Shown: piece by piece, positions 10,574 to 22,550 of the stretch
Layout: every line of letters starts with the position of its first letter
Numbering within the stretch: the stretch's first letter is position 1
Source of the DNA: Leuctra nigra
Lineage: Eukaryota > Arthropoda > Insecta > Plecoptera > Leuctridae
DNA length: 64,000 bases
Assembly: GCA_934045905.1 (NCBI GenBank)
Contig: OW203771.1
Location: 3,658,001 to 3,722,000 of the forward strand
Reading direction: 5' to 3'
Position numbers and translations under genes: made by a program
The notes under the pieces: model-generated
What the model was told of the DNA's origin: nothing
The model's database searches: none
The model's input: only the letters and a program-made list of their open reading frames with translations

Positions 10574-11857
10574 TTTCAAGCAAATTAATTACCATCACAT
10601 GACACCGACTCATTGTAATAATTACAATTTTAGCAATAAAATCTGCAGTAATAAAAGCGAATATACATTGCAAATGAGGTGTTATTAAAACAGGTAATGA
10701 AACCTCGCGGACAGGCTGAATCTCGTTACAGCCCCTTGTATCAGCACACGCAGGTCTCCCCTATTGCTCGGTGCAAGTAGTGGGGGGGGGGGGGGAGGGG
10801 GGCACGACGGAGCACGCATAAAACAGGCAAAAATACGAGAAGTGCAATGAGTTTTCATTCCTCACTTTTTTCTTCCCCCGAACAAAATTTTTAAAAATAA
10901 AATAGTAGGTACCTATCATATGTGAACATTTAAAAGCTTTGTGTGATATTATTTCTTACGAAGTGAGTTGAAATATTAACCTATACATATCTACTCTTTT
11001 ATTTTTAAAATGCTATTATAGTGAAAAGAAATATCTCGAAAAAAACACTCTGTAGAATAAAGGCGTTAGCATAATTACTTATTTATGTGATCTTATACGG
11101 ACGAAGTGCATACCCGACCCGTTGGTGTGTAAAATAAGGTTATAGATCTATGATTCTACTCTGTGGCTCATCCTTTAGATGATTTGTTTTAACAAAAAAT
11201 AGGAATATGAGAAATATAATTTCTGAAAAAAAAATAGATTCGTCCCAATTAAAAGATGGACTGGTAGATAAAAAACATCACTGAAAAAAATCACTTCGCC
11301 TGGTTAAAATGAAACAATTGAGGGCACGGTCTACGACCCCCCCCCCCCCCCCCCCTTCCTTTGTCATCTACAATGTGAATTAAATTAAATTCTGCACAGC
11401 GAAACAAAATAAAACACCGAAAATAAAAAATAATCAACGAATTCTCATTATAAGTCTACACAGGAAAATGCAAGCGCAAACAAAAAACCCATCCACTTTT
11501 CCGCAGTGCTATTTTATCTGTTAGCCGCGCACACATTGCCGCTGCTAGAGCATGTTTCACCCAAGCTGGTCGCCGACGACATAGGGCGACCTGTGTTGCA
11601 GCTCGAGCAGCTTCGGTGAGTTCGACGCTACATCTGATCAAGATTCACATCACGTTCCGCACTCGCACGGGGGGTCGTATGAACCGAAATAATCGGGCGT
11701 TACGGGGTGGAAATATGGCGGGTGAATTGCACAGTATGTTTTATTGAGATCCTGGACGACGCCAAGTCGAGTCCCGGCTAGACCTAGCTGCATCGGCTTC
11801 AGTGCTCAATAGTTGATCAATATTGACACAATATGTGTTTTGTATCAAAAACTATTA
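10574..11857. other. No gene recognised; homopolymer runs
   Basis: Contains a G run at 10782-10795 plus GAGGGG, and a 19-nt C run at 11337-11355. A GC-richer patch at 11460-11720 has a 61-codon minus ORF but no recognisable motif. Confidence 0.4.
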
Positions 11858-12140
11858 TTTTTTGTCTGGGGCTTAACGTCGCACTGTTCTGCAGCGAGGC
11901 TAATGGCGACGGATGAATGATTATGATGATGATTGGGAGATGATGGTGAAGAGTAGGTAAGGATGGAAGGTGGGAAGGAGGCGGTCGTGGCCTATTAGTA
12001 GGGTACCCTCCCATAATTTGCCTGTCGACTGAGGGAATACCATGAAACAACCTCAGTCAGGAAAGACGGCCGCGGAAATCGAATCCGGGCCTCCGGAATA
12101 CAAGTTCAGAGCGTTACCAATCAGCATACCTATTCCGTAA
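11858..12140 (-). repeat. tRNA-derived SINE, fullest copy
   Basis: Read on the minus strand, the head carries a tRNA-like D-arm (TGATTGGTAACGCTCTGAAC) and a B-box-like GGATTCGATTTCC about 30 nt later, the internal promoter layout of RNA polymerase III. The body holds GGCAAATTATGGGAGGGTACC, the CCGCCTCCTTCCCACC block and the GCCATTAGCCTCGCTGCAGAAC block. It ends GACGTTAAGCCCCAGACAAAAAATAAT. Other copies in the window are truncated. Confidence 0.65.
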
Positions 12141-14029
12141 ACTATTATAAGCGGAGCATATTGGCTAGAAGTACGCTCTGAATTCGGTCCATTATTATGA
12201 CAGTCGTTCCTGACTGAGTGTTTTGTAGTTTCTCTCAGTCAAGAGACAATGCTGAAAGTTATCAAGCCTCAATTCCCACCATAGTATTCTTTACAATGTT
12301 AAAATGAACATAAAAACATATTTTATTTCTATAAAATCACTGAATTGTTCTTTCGGCTAGGCTTAGTTTGAGGTGTCAGCTTCGACGCATTGTGTTAAAA
12401 GTTTAAAGTTGCACCTTTGTGTACCAACTACACGAAAACCCGTGTTTTTATGTAAAAATTTCAATTCATTACAATTTCAAATTTGGTGCAGAAATGGATG
12501 ATCATTGCAAATTAAATTACGGTGCATTGTCCCTGGTTGCAAATCCATATTTTAAATTTGCATAAATAAATCAAAATCCCAACACTTGATCATCATTTTT
12601 ATAATAAAATCATCATTATAATCATACATCAGTCGCAATGAACCAAGTTGCAGAACAGTGCTACGTTAAACTTTTAAAGCAGTATTTAAAAAACGAATCT
12701 GCTTAAACTATCGCGCAATGCTACTAAACCTGTAAACCTGTGTCTAATGTAGCTGCAAAAAGTAATAAAAGATGGCAGATTCTAGGATATGATGCTTTTA
12801 GTACTTCTGTCTCTGCAGCTCTTTATTTTTCTCTTTTAGAAGAAAATAGAGAAATAAACATCAAAGTGCTCGTACTTCCGTCGAAAAGGAACTCAAGCCG
12901 CTTTTACGTTTTACAAATAAAAAGTAAAACATAATAAGTGTATTAAATATTACATATATCTGAAACTTAGAAGCAGAAGGTTTGAAGTCCATTCTCACAC
13001 ATATTTGTTGCACACATATGGAGTAACAATTGCTCAATTCCAAGTTAACAGTAAGAAGTAAGAATCATTGAAATGGACTTCCAGCATTCTATTTGTTACA
13101 GATATTATTGGATTGTTTATGACATTCTATTCCATAATAACTGTCGTATCGCTCCAACAGTCTGACAAATATGAGATTAAATCAAGAAAATATGAACCGA
13201 ACTCCTGAATAAAACACAATATCATATTCTCATTTTCAGCCGTGTTTGATAACAAAATATTGTGTTCCATTCGTTCGAATCGAAGCATGAAGCAAACTTT
13301 TCCGTTGTTTTCTTCTTTGATTTGGTATTCGTTCTCCCTCTTCTCTACCCCCAGGGAAATTCTCCCCCGCCTCCCCCACCCACCCACCACCCACTCACAG
13401 TGCCTTCTTATTCCGCCTGAAGCTTCATTGCATAAAATATCACCCTCTCTCTCTCTCCCGCCTCAACTTTCATGCTTCGCTCCGTCTCTCTCGCTCTCGC
13501 TCTCTTCAGCGGAATATCTACTTTGCAGCTCTTGTATATATTATGACGAAATTCAATACAGAATCTTCAGAACTACAAGAAAAAGATTGTGTTGGTTTCC
13601 ATTTTTCTGCAAATGCTTATGTTACATTGATGCGTAAGATTTTTATATTTAAACAGAAAGAAATGAAGTCGTAAGAGAAGAAAATATTAAATATCATTAA
13701 ATAAAACTTATTTTAGAAAGTTCAAATATGTAAGTACAGAGACGACCAACTTCTGCCACCAAATGTAATAATTCCGCATAATCAAATTCCACAAATGGTG
13801 ACAGATGTGGGATCATTTTTTTCAAGATACTACAAGTGGAAATAATCCAACGTTTTGGAACAATCCGCAAACAATAAACCCGATATTTAATTTAAAAAAT
13901 CATTAAGATTACATTTTAAAATAATACCTATGTTTTGGAGTTCTCATTTCCAATTTAAACAAAAAAATCTCGTGTACATCAGTGAAAATGTACAATATGG
14001 CTAACGATGTGAAGCATTTCAAATAACTG
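12141..14029. other. No gene recognised; CT-rich microsatellite
   Basis: AT-rich DNA with a pyrimidine-rich CTCTCTCT stretch at about 13440-13510. Bases 12450-12560 share AAATTACGGTGCATTGTCCCTGG-like sequence with 18900-18990 and 63950-64000, a dispersed repeat of unknown class. ORFs here lack family motifs. Confidence 0.4.
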
Positions 14030-14130
14030 ATGTAGATGGCATTTAACGTCGTACTGCTCCACAACTAGACTAATGGCGACGAAAGAGCGATTATGATTAC
14101 GAATGGACAAGGGCAGCCGTGATCTATTAG
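14030..14130 (-). repeat. SINE fragment
   Basis: GGCATTTAACGTCGTACTGC, then CTAATGGCGACGAAAGAGCG and GGCAGCCGTGATCTATTAG: a diverged 3' part of the family at 11858-12140. Confidence 0.5.
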
Positions 14131-14182
14131 TAAACAATAAACATACCCATCAACAGAGTCAGGAGAGTAAAATGCACGCCCA

Positions 14183-14343
14183 GGAGGCCAATTCTTGAGT
14201 TTTCATGTTTTGAAACCATGTGTGGTTTCATTGTTTAAAACGTAAAAAAGTTGAAGGCTAAGCAATAGTTGTCAACTTTTTTACGTTTTAAACAATGAAA
14301 CCACACATGGTTTCAAAACACGAAAACTCAAGAATTGGCCTCC
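14183..14343. mobile_element. Hairpin MITE, 72-bp arms
   Basis: Arms at 14183-14254 and 14272-14343 are inverted copies with about one mismatch (CATGTTTTG versus CGTGTTTTG), separated by 17 bp. Inner motif TTTAAAACGTAAAAAAGTTGA. A degraded relative lies at 32878-33035 inside a GFAT intron. Too short to code. Confidence 0.65.
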
Positions 14344-14687
14344 AGGTCGTCACTACATGCAAAAGACTCAGAAGTTCCCAAGCAGTTCGCTCAGATGTCG
14401 ATGTATTGATATTCCTCGTATTACGCTGGGCTGACAGATCGATCCCAGCTGCCTGTACTTCTCAGACATAGAGCGGACAAGGTCACCTTACTTGTTGACC
14501 TTACAAGGTCAATACCAAGTCTTATGTAGTGTCGGGGCAGGAACATTTTCGTTTCATGAACCATTTTCAAATATGTAAAATAAATATATCATTTTGTTCT
14601 GTAAAATATTACGTTATATTTCAAGTAGGTATCTGCAGATGTATACTTTCAGATTGTAAAGGTCTTCATGTATCACCTAATAGGAGT

Positions 14688-15310
14688 CCGTTCAGTGTAA
14701 CGCGTTAATAAGCGAGCCTTCGTATTTAGGCTTGCCATTCGTCCGGTTTTACCCGGACATGTCCTCTTTTTTATGTGCCTTTTTTTGTCTGGGCGGCTTT
14801 TTAGGAATTTGACGAAATGTCCGGGTTTTTGAATTTGTAGTTAAATATTTGTAAAAAATGTCATTTATTAATTAGTTATGAATTAAAATGAATTGTTTTC
14901 TCTGAATTTTATAGTCCAAGACGCATAGAAATGTCTCAAATTCATTTTTGAAATTCAAAATTTTCCCGGGCCTGTACGGCCCCGGACCCTCGTGTTGCTG
15001 AGGGGCCCAAAATTATGGAAATTTAGTGATAATTCACTTCTAGATACTGTTAGAAAAATTTCCATAATTGTGGAAATACCAGATTTACGTAATCAAAATC
15101 TCTGAAAATTATTATTCCAAAACGCATAGAAAGAAATAGCTCAAATTATTTTTTTAAATCTGTGCAAAAAACTGTGCAAAAAACTTTTTTGTGCAAAAAA
15201 ACTCCTCTTTTTCGAGTCATGGCTTATGGCAACCCTATTCGTATTGCATCCGAATTCATATGCGTAGCAAGTTTCTGCTCTACAGGCCTTGGAAGGAGCC
15301 GAAACGTCGT
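14688..15310 (-). mobile_element. Helitron-like relic split by a hAT element
   Basis: Bases 14688-14726 (CAGTGTAACGCGTTAATAAGCGAGC) and 15246-15310 (CATATGCGTAGCAAG, TCTGCTCTACAGGCCTTGGA) are consecutive parts of the family end on the minus strand. The 511-bp hAT element at 14727-15237 separates them. Confidence 0.5.
14727..15237. mobile_element. hAT-like non-autonomous element
   Basis: Inverted ends TAGGCTTGCCATTCG (14727) and, on the other strand, TAGGGTTGCCATAAGCC (from 15237). They are flanked by exact 8-bp copies of TTCGTATT at 14719-14726 and 15238-15245. The interior is AT-rich with repeated TGTGCAAAAAAACT-type blocks near the right end. No transposase ORF. Confidence 0.75.
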
Positions 15311-15614
15311 ACGCTTCTAGGAAGCAGTGATAAACAGTGTCCTTCTAGAAATTTGACAAATCTTTCTAAACACGCATAAAATTTCCGTATCATGTCAATA
15401 ACTGTAAGACGACAGATTAGCCTGCAAATTGACAAAAACACCTCAAATGTTTGGCCAGATGACCATGAAATTTTTTTGACAGCGTCAGTTTCAATCTTGA
15501 AAATTCAAAAGATCTTGTTCAAAAGCTATACGAGACTTCATAACATTAGTAATAAGTAAAAAACACAAAATCAAAATAAATTTCAAATTTGTATTTTTTT
15601 TGTTTTTTTTATAT

Positions 15615-15680
15615 TTTTTTGTCTGGGGGCTTAACGTCGCACTGTTCTGCAGCGAGGCTAATGGCGACAGAAATGTGTAT
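15615..15680 (-). repeat. SINE 3' end with A-rich tail
   Basis: TTGTCTGGGGGCTTAACGTCGCACTG preceded on the plus strand by T-rich sequence (15590-15620), that is, an A-rich tail on the minus strand. The orientation agrees with 11858-12140. Confidence 0.55.
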
Positions 15681-15719
15681 AAAACAAAATTTTAGTTCGA
15701 TTAGTTGGCCGTTTGACCT

Positions 15720-16045
15720 GAGGTGGGATTCTATAACTCCATTGCGACCGCTTCGCAATTTCTTCCATAAGGATTAACATTGAAATAATTGCTAAGCGAT
15801 CGCAATGGAGTTATAGAATCAGGGCCCTGGGCTCTGCAGGCAAAAACACACAAAAGAACAGACTAGTAACGACTATTACGCTCGTGAGCGCAGGTAAAGA
15901 TACCATCTACATGCTCGAATCAATGTCCAGGGGCTCTATTCTGTAATTTTATAATGCCCGATTCTGCGGGAATCCGATTCGATCCAATGTTAAACCATGG
16001 CCGTGAATCGGATTCCAGCAGAATCAGGATTTGAAAGTTATAGAA
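15720..16045. repeat. Two adjacent palindromic repeats ending in GATTCTATAAC-type arms
   Basis: 15727-15824 pairs GATTCTATAACTCCATTGCGA with its inverted copy near 15808-15824. 15935-16042 pairs CCGATTCTGCGGGAATCCGATTC with its imperfect inverse. Both resemble the repeat at 3895-4020. They look like MITE-class sequences without resolved duplications. Confidence 0.45.
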
Positions 16046-16049
16046 TATG

Positions 16050-16105
16050 AAGGGATATGCGTTGTGAAAAATATCCGACCGAACTGGGGCTCGACGGTAT
16101 GACAG
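16050..16105 (-). repeat. Inverted 3' fragment of the tRNA-like repeat
   Basis: GAAGGGATATGCGTTGTGAAA followed by ATATCCGACCGAACTGGGGC is the reverse complement of the 3' part of the repeat at 59911-60118. It lies head-to-head with the copy that begins about 20 bp further on. Confidence 0.6.
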
Positions 16106-16126
16106 TTCGTAGTGAGCATTCTCTAC

Positions 16127-16350
16127 CTTCATTCCATTCTCCTCGGAGATCTCTAACCCTCATCAGTGCGTTGTGTCTAATGTCCGTCCGTCCGACCGGG
16201 TAGCTCAGTTGATAGAGCTCCTGCCTGCCAAGTGAGAGGTCTCGGGTTCGAGCCCCGGTTCGGTCGGATATATTTTACAACGCACATCCCTTCATATCAT
16301 CCTGACTCCATGGAAGTTTTCCACAAAAACCTACATGTTTTACAAAAACA
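16127..16350 (+). repeat. Dispersed repeat containing a tRNA-like cloverleaf (copy 1)
   Basis: GACCGGG TA GCTC AGTTGATA GAGC begins a tRNA-like fold near 16196. A TTCGAGC T-loop lies between TCGGG and CCCGG, and TTCGGTC pairs with GACCGGG as acceptor stem. The anticodon loop reads CTGCCAA (GCC, formally Gly), but its stem is poorly paired. Flanks 65 bp upstream and about 85 bp downstream are shared with 59911-60118, so this is a repeat, not an ordinary tRNA gene. Short inverted GCGTTGTG/CACAACGC-like sequences flank the cloverleaf. Confidence 0.6.
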
Positions 16351-17949
16351 AAACTTGTAAAAAGACTGCCAAGCACCTTCCCTTTTAAAAGGGATTGAGA
16401 TCTAAAAGAAGGCCCAGCAATAATATATTGTTGAAACTTTTTGCACTGAAAATTTGTGAAATCATTTCGCCCAGTTACTGCCGCCAAGCACATAAACATA
16501 ACGTTGTGCCCAAATTTGAAGAAGAAATTATATGTGAACCATCATTGTATAAACTTTAACAAAATTATAAAAATGAAAAACGACTTAGAAATAAATTTAA
16601 AATTAAAATAAAAAAAGGTGGGCGCATTATGTCAAGAAGAAGGCAACATAAGTATAAGATGACGATAAAGGAGACGACGAAAGAAAGGAGATGACGATAA
16701 AGGAGCCGAAGAAAGACAGAAAGTAGAAGAAGACAGAAGAAGTCCACACACAATGCAAGTTCGAGCAGGTATTCCACACACATCGCAACACATCACGTCG
16801 AGTCCCTTCTCTTCGCATCCGACACTCGTGTTTTAATAGCTTATCTGTGTTTTTATAGCCACATCTTCGCCGCGGTATAAATAAACCGTTGAAGGCGCAC
16901 TGCCGTGAGCCGGCCAAACGCGAAGGGGTACAGCGTGGGAATTCGCTATTAATAATTCACCAAGCCTAGATTCTTCGCGAGGATTTTCGAAAGTAAAAAA
17001 CACCATGGGATGTGTTTTGATTGAAAAGTGTTTGGAGTTTAAGAAGAATGTGAAGAAGATTGAACGGTGGAAGCATTTCAGTCAAATTGTACGACAAGCA
17101 GGGTTGGAAAAAACGTTTTTTTAATGATTTGCCCAGTGGGTTTTTGGGTTGTAATATTTCCCCCCTCCCCCCCTCCAAAAAACGTGCTGCTACAATTTGT
17201 ATTAATATTCTATAAAAGCGATGATACAATTAGATCGTACTTTTCAAAATTGAATTGTGATAGAATTTTGTAATTTGCTATTATTAGCAATTATTATGTA
17301 TACCTAGCCTATTTTTACCTATAAAATATTTTTACAATAAATAGTGCTCATTTGAGTGGTTCAAAATGCATTTAAAAAAACTAAGGTTTTATGACACTCA
17401 CTGCTTTAAATCTTCTTTTCATTTTATGTGGATTTTTGCCGAAAAAAAACTTTCACGAATAGTAATCCAACGTAGCTTAGCAGTTTATTCCTATAGATTA
17501 TTGAGTCTTGTGTTCTAGCTGCGTGATGTCTGAAGACACGTTGGTAGTTGTGTGAAATTATTCATGTATTGACCACTTCTAAACTTTGGGCTCGAATCTT
17601 TATTTTGTTTGTGTTAGTAATTTTCACATTACAGCATTCAAACGAAACTTCATGCAAATTGATTCACAAAATATGAATTTACTGTCATATTCGATTACCT
17701 GTTTATTCCAGCTAGATTTAGCAATTGGTTTCACTCGAAAATTGATTAATAGTTTACGAATAAACTATTAGTATGAACTAGATGAATTATGAATATGAAC
17801 GGTTCACAAACTTTGTTTTATTTAAAACGTATTTACATTTTGTCATAACAAGAGATTTTAATGGAATAAAGATTGTTAACTATTTAACGACATCCAAACA
17901 TGCAATCAGAGAAGGCGAAAATGAATGATCTTAAAAACAGCATATTTTG
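16351..17949. other. No gene recognised
   Basis: Purine-rich imperfect tandem sequence at 16640-16745 (GATGACGATAAAGGAG repeated). GGGTTGGAAAAAACG near 17101 resembles a hAT end, but no partner end or duplication was found. Confidence 0.35.
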
Positions 17950-17996
17950 AAGACTCGCTTATCAACGCGTTTACAGAGCGTTTTCCAGTATAATAC
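17950..17996 (+). mobile_element. Helitron-like 3' terminus relic
   Basis: GACTCGCTTATCAACGCGTTT then ACAGAGCGTTTTCCAGTATA. The family hairpin is recognisable but CCTAG is damaged to CCAG. Confidence 0.45.
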
Positions 17997-19014
17997 ATCC
18001 AAATGCCGAATAGACTATTATTTACCAGCACCTTGTAAGCGTCCGACATGCCAATCATTGACCTACTTATTCGAGTCGAACGTTTAATAATTTCCTTCTA
18101 ATTGGATGACTTGGGCGAGCAAATAATCAAACAACCTTTTCAGTCATTTGCATTCAATCATCATAATTAACTTACATTAAAAGCCAATTAGTTTTCGCCT
18201 CTTGGACGCCGCTTCACGAAGAACCGTCAAACCGTCGACTAAATTTGTGCAATGTGGAAATTGATTCAATTATTTTTCCATGTCACATTTTTTGACAGTT
18301 TACCATTAAGTACTCTTTTAAGAGAATGGAGGCCTTGTAGAAAAAGTGTAATTCTGAAGAATGTTTATAAAGAGTTTTTTTTATGAGAATCCATTAAACA
18401 GAGTGTCCCCTGAATCTTTCTCCGACTAAGAAAATATGTTTGAGGAGCGAACGTAAATAAAGTGGGAGAGTGTAGCAGTTAACATATGTTCGAATTCAAC
18501 TGAAGAAGCTCGGTATCAGTATCACACGCTGAGTATTGCCAACTTAACCACAATAGATGATTCACGTATTTCGGACAGAAAACAGAACGAGCTGCTGTAC
18601 GATTTGATTTGACTCAATAAGATCACGACTATAAACGTGTCTTCAGACATCACGCAGCTAGAACTAGTGTTAAAAGGAACGTTAAAAGTTTTCAAAAAAA
18701 AAATCATGATCATTTCAAAGATTTGTTAAAAAAATGTATGAAATATTTTCAGTTATTTAAAATAATTAATACGTTATTTTTTCTATTAAAAAAAATATAT
18801 AATATTTTCGGCTATGACCCATGGTATACCTACTACCTACTGTGCTAAAAAATGAAACTTGCATCTTCGTCCGACCAACTTTACTAAATAATTATGTATT
18901 TGTGTACATTTCCATTCTGTACAATTCGAAGTAAGTCGCTAAAATGCATGTCGTTTTCAAAATAAATTACGGTGCCGAATTCTAAGCATTCCAACACTAT
19001 CCTACCAAACTACC
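17997..19014. other. No gene recognised; end of a dispersed repeat
   Basis: 18815-18980 resembles 63860-64000, sharing GTGTACATTTCCAT, ACAATTC and AAATTACG blocks. Otherwise AT-rich unannotated DNA. Confidence 0.35.
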
Positions 19015-19030
19015 TACCCTGCTGAAAATT

Positions 19031-19445
19031 CTTGCCAAGATCTTGCAAGATCTTGCAAGATCTTGCTAAGATCTTGTATTAACCAAGATCTTGCCAAGAT
19101 CTTGCTAAGATCTTATCAAGATCTTGGATTTACCAAGATCTTGACAAGATCTTGGTAAGGTCTTTGCAAGATCTTGTATTAAACAAGATCTTGCTAAGAT
19201 CTTACCAAGATCTTGCCAAGATCTTACCAAGATCTTGGTAATATCTTGATAAGATCTTATCAAGATCTTGACAAGACCTAATCAAGATCTTGCCAAGATC
19301 TTACCAAGATCTTGGTAAGATCTTGGTAAGATCTTGGTAATATCTTAATAAGATTTTATCAAGATCTTGACAAGACCTAATCAAGATCTTGCCAAGATCT
19401 TGCCAAGATCTTGCCAAGATCTTACCAAGATTTTTTCAAGATCAT
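19031..19445. repeat. CAAGATCTTG palindromic array, left
   Basis: About 35 copies of AAGATCTTG-type units with spacers of a few bases; occasional GTAAG or TAAG variants. Mirror array at the other end of the same element. Confidence 0.8.
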
Positions 19446-20326
19446 GCTAAGGCCCTTAGGAAAATTTCCTATAGTATATTTTGAAGTAGGTATTCCAAAG
19501 TATTATGTAATAACGTGTAGTAAACTATAGTATGTGCTATAGTACTTGAAGTACATGCAAAAACTTACTCCATAATACCATAGATTACTGAAGTAAATTC
19601 TACAGTATCGGTGGTAAACTAAAGTATAAACTACAGTATTTTTACTACCGCTGAAATAGACTGTTTTTTACTCTGGAGTAAATATACTTGACCTACTGTA
19701 GTAATTGTTGATAAATAAATAATAATAATAATTCTAAGTATGTACTATAGTGTTTTTACTACTTGCGATATATACTGCAGTTTTCTATAGTAAAGTTATA
19801 GGGAACGTACTTCACTGTAGTAATTCGAAGTATGTAGCTAGAGTACTTTGACTACAGACAGAATAAGTTTGCAATAGTAAGTTCTATAGGTAGTATATAT
19901 ACTTCATTGAAAATCTATAGTATCTCATCTGTAGTAAAGAAAAGTGTAATCTACAGTATGTTTACTATAGCCGATTTATATTGTAGTTTAGTAAATTCTG
20001 AAGTATCTTACATTGACTTTTTACTACAGTATTTGTAGTAGTAAGGTATATAAACTACAGAATTTTTACTTCATTGACTTAGCAAATTTGCACCACATCA
20101 CCTAGTAAAATAAACTATAGTAATTATACTACAGAGCGTGAGCTGATATATTTTATGGGGAAATATCACAGATCAATTTACTTTATAAATAAATCTTAAT
20201 ATTTATCGTTTCTCCTATTTTATCATGTTAATAACAATATAATGATCCACTAAATAATATAAATATGTTCACTTAAATATGAAAACTCAATATGATCACT
20301 ATTAGCGCAGCTAAGTCTTGTCTGCA

Positions 20327-20400
20327 CCGGTGGCCTACTCGGTAAGACGCTCGACTACGGACCACGAGATCGCAGGTTCAAAACACGGCGGTTCCACGGG
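20327..20400 (+). repeat. tRNA-like sequence inside the TA-flanked element
   Basis: TGGCCTACTCGGTAAGACGC resembles a D-arm/A box and GCAGGTTCAAAACA resembles a B box 30-40 nt later. Stem pairing is poor, so a working tRNA is unlikely; a SINE head or pol III promoter relic is plausible. Confidence 0.4.
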
Positions 20401-20533
20401 ATTTTATAATTGAAATGTGTAATCAAACCTTGTCCAATACTTCAGAAGAGGTTTCCCGAATGCAAATGAGTATTCATAAATATAGAAAATTTTATTTTTT
20501 TATGAAATTTTAACGTTTTTTTGGCAGCAAAAT

Positions 20534-20705
20534 GTACAAGATCTTGCAAGATCTTGCAAGATCTTGCTAAGTTCTTGCAAAATCTTGCTTAGATCTTGCA
20601 AGATCTTGCCAAGTTCTTGCAAGATCTTGCTAAGATCTTGCCAAGATCTTGTTTACAATATCTTGCTAAGATCTTGGCAAGATCTTAGCAAGATCTTGCT
20701 AAGAT
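20534..20705. repeat. CAAGATCTTG palindromic array, right
   Basis: Same unit as 19031-19445, with TTCTTGC variants. It runs into the terminal CAGCAGGG. Confidence 0.8.
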
Positions 20706-21169
20706 TTTTCAGCAGGGTATACACAAAAATATCGATCAAAACTCAAAAAACTCGGAATAAAATTACCATACTTTTGAAGTAGAAAAACACACAAACTAAT
20801 TAATTATGAATATTTTTCAACCCTCTGGGGTAAATGAGGACATGAATAATCAAATGGTAAGGTGCAGGAGATAGGGACAGTAATTAGAGTGGTAGATAGA
20901 CGTGTAGTAAATATTAGCAGACATCAATAGTCTTATCTACTGTTAGCTACATGCTGTAATGATAAGCAATGGGGTTGGGTTTAATCTCTACACACACTCC
21001 AGGCATGGCGTCATAGAGCTGTTTCATTGGTCGGATATGACGTTCATGGACCTACATGGAGGAAACTGAACTTTGTAGTGAAAAATAATATTAATTTTTT
21101 AGTAGCAGCGATCATTGTTTTAATCCTGAGCGTAGGTAGGTACAAATAGCTTCAATGGATGACTAAATA

Positions 21170-21645
21170 ATTTTTTTTTGTTAGATTAGATTAATAGGGT
21201 TTAACGGCGCGTCAACGACGAGGTTATATTGCGCACATTAATTATTTTACTTTAAACTTTGTTGAATTAAGTGGAGGACATTGGGAGGGGGTTGACCTAA
21301 CGGGCCCGATCCGGGGGAGTCCAGCACTGGTGGGAAGTCCAGGCCGGAATGGTGACGGATCGGGGGGTGTGAGGATTCGGGCCGGCGGAACCCGATTTCA
21401 GGGGGATCACCATCTCGAGGGGGGAGGCCGGCCCGAGGGGACCGCAAATTCAAGGGAGGGCATGGTTAGGCCGACCCTGGCTGCTCTTGGTCTGGGCCTC
21501 ACCACTGATCTGTCCGGCATGGGTAACCCTTACACATGAGCATATGCTCGCCGGCGTAGCTGCAATGGATCGTTAGCCAACACAAACCCCACCACCGCGA
21601 TAAGGTGGCAGCCGTCGGTGGGGGATTTTTTTTTTTTTTTTTTTG
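21170..21645 (+). repeat. GC-rich retroelement-like 3' end with T-rich tail
   Basis: A GC-rich island in AT-rich surroundings. It contains CCGGCATGGGTAACCCTTAC, GCTCGCCGGCGTAGCTGC, CCCCACCACCGCGATAAGG and a final poly-T run (21628-21644). This order resembles 3' ends of some insect non-LTR elements. A 69-codon ORF (21330-21539) has no motif I recognise. Bases 20718-21170 hold nothing identified. Confidence 0.35.
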
Positions 21646-22550
21646 TGTGTGTATAGGACAGTTAAGTCGTGTTGTGATGTGCAGAGGCTATTTTGAAGAT
21701 GATGAAGGAAACACTTTTAAGGTCAAACTAAACGTAAAATTTAGTTTTACTATACCTTACCAAACCTGTGTGTGATTTGATGTACAATTATAACTTAGGT
21801 ATCGATCCAGATTTAGACGTGGTTTTCATATTCCCCAGGCCGAGCGATGAAACTGTATTCCACATTGAAAACAATTTGCATATTTTAAGAAGATTCTGGA
21901 AAGTCGCAGAGACAATTTCTTGTTCAACGTCGTGAACATAATTTGTAGAAATCATCAACATTGTATTTCTCATTTTAAAAAATCAGGTGTGCATAAATTT
22001 TTATTATTTTCTTTGTGAAAATAATGTTATAATTTACTTTTCTGTTAAGCCTCAGTCTCACATTTGACCGTGGTAGATATTTGTTTTGTATTCTCTACAA
22101 ATCCAAATATATGCCATATGCTCTTTTCAATTGAAACTACCGTGCAATGCGCTTGTGTGCAAAAGAAAACAAATGCAATCTAAAACACTGACCCTACGTG
22201 AATGGTCGTGTGCAAGTTCTACAGCCACTAATACCCGCTATCAGCCGCTCAGATTCACATGCGAGCCGCAACACGATATTCTAATAGCAGTCATTGAAGA
22301 CTGAACTCCACCAACAGCGATCATCCACTTGAAACTTGCTAATTGCCTCCCCGTCAGAGCAATGATCTCGGTAATAATCAATCACGGCGTCTTAATTGAG
22401 TTTCAACCTGTCAGGCCTGACGATTATTAGGTCACGTGATGCGTCACGTCGTTTACTGGGCTTTACTAACACATGTAGGTAGGTAATCATGAAATGGTGG
22501 CTTACCTACTTCGAAATTTAAACTTATACCTACGTAGGTACCTACTAATA

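Larger units (their letters stand above)
19017..20717. mobile_element. TA-flanked DNA element with internal palindromic minisatellite
   Basis: Ends CCCTGCTGAAAATTCTTGCC (19017) and its inverted partner GATTTTTCAGCAGGG (ending 20717), each bordered by TA, suggesting a 2-bp TA duplication. Both subterminal zones (19031-19445 and 20534-20705) are arrays of the 10-bp palindrome CAAGATCTTG with variable 1-3 nt spacers. The centre (19460-20130) is rich in TACTATAGT/ACTACAGTA motifs. A tRNA-like stretch lies at 20327-20400. There is no transposase. Tc1/mariner-type insertion is a possibility only. Confidence 0.6.

Noticed and set aside
19017..20717. piggyBac assignment of the CCCTGC...GCAGGG element
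   Set aside because: piggyBac insertions are flanked by TTAA; here only TA is present on each side.
21330..21539. 69-codon ORF in the GC-rich island
   Set aside because: Composition-driven; opposite strand is also open; no family resemblance.
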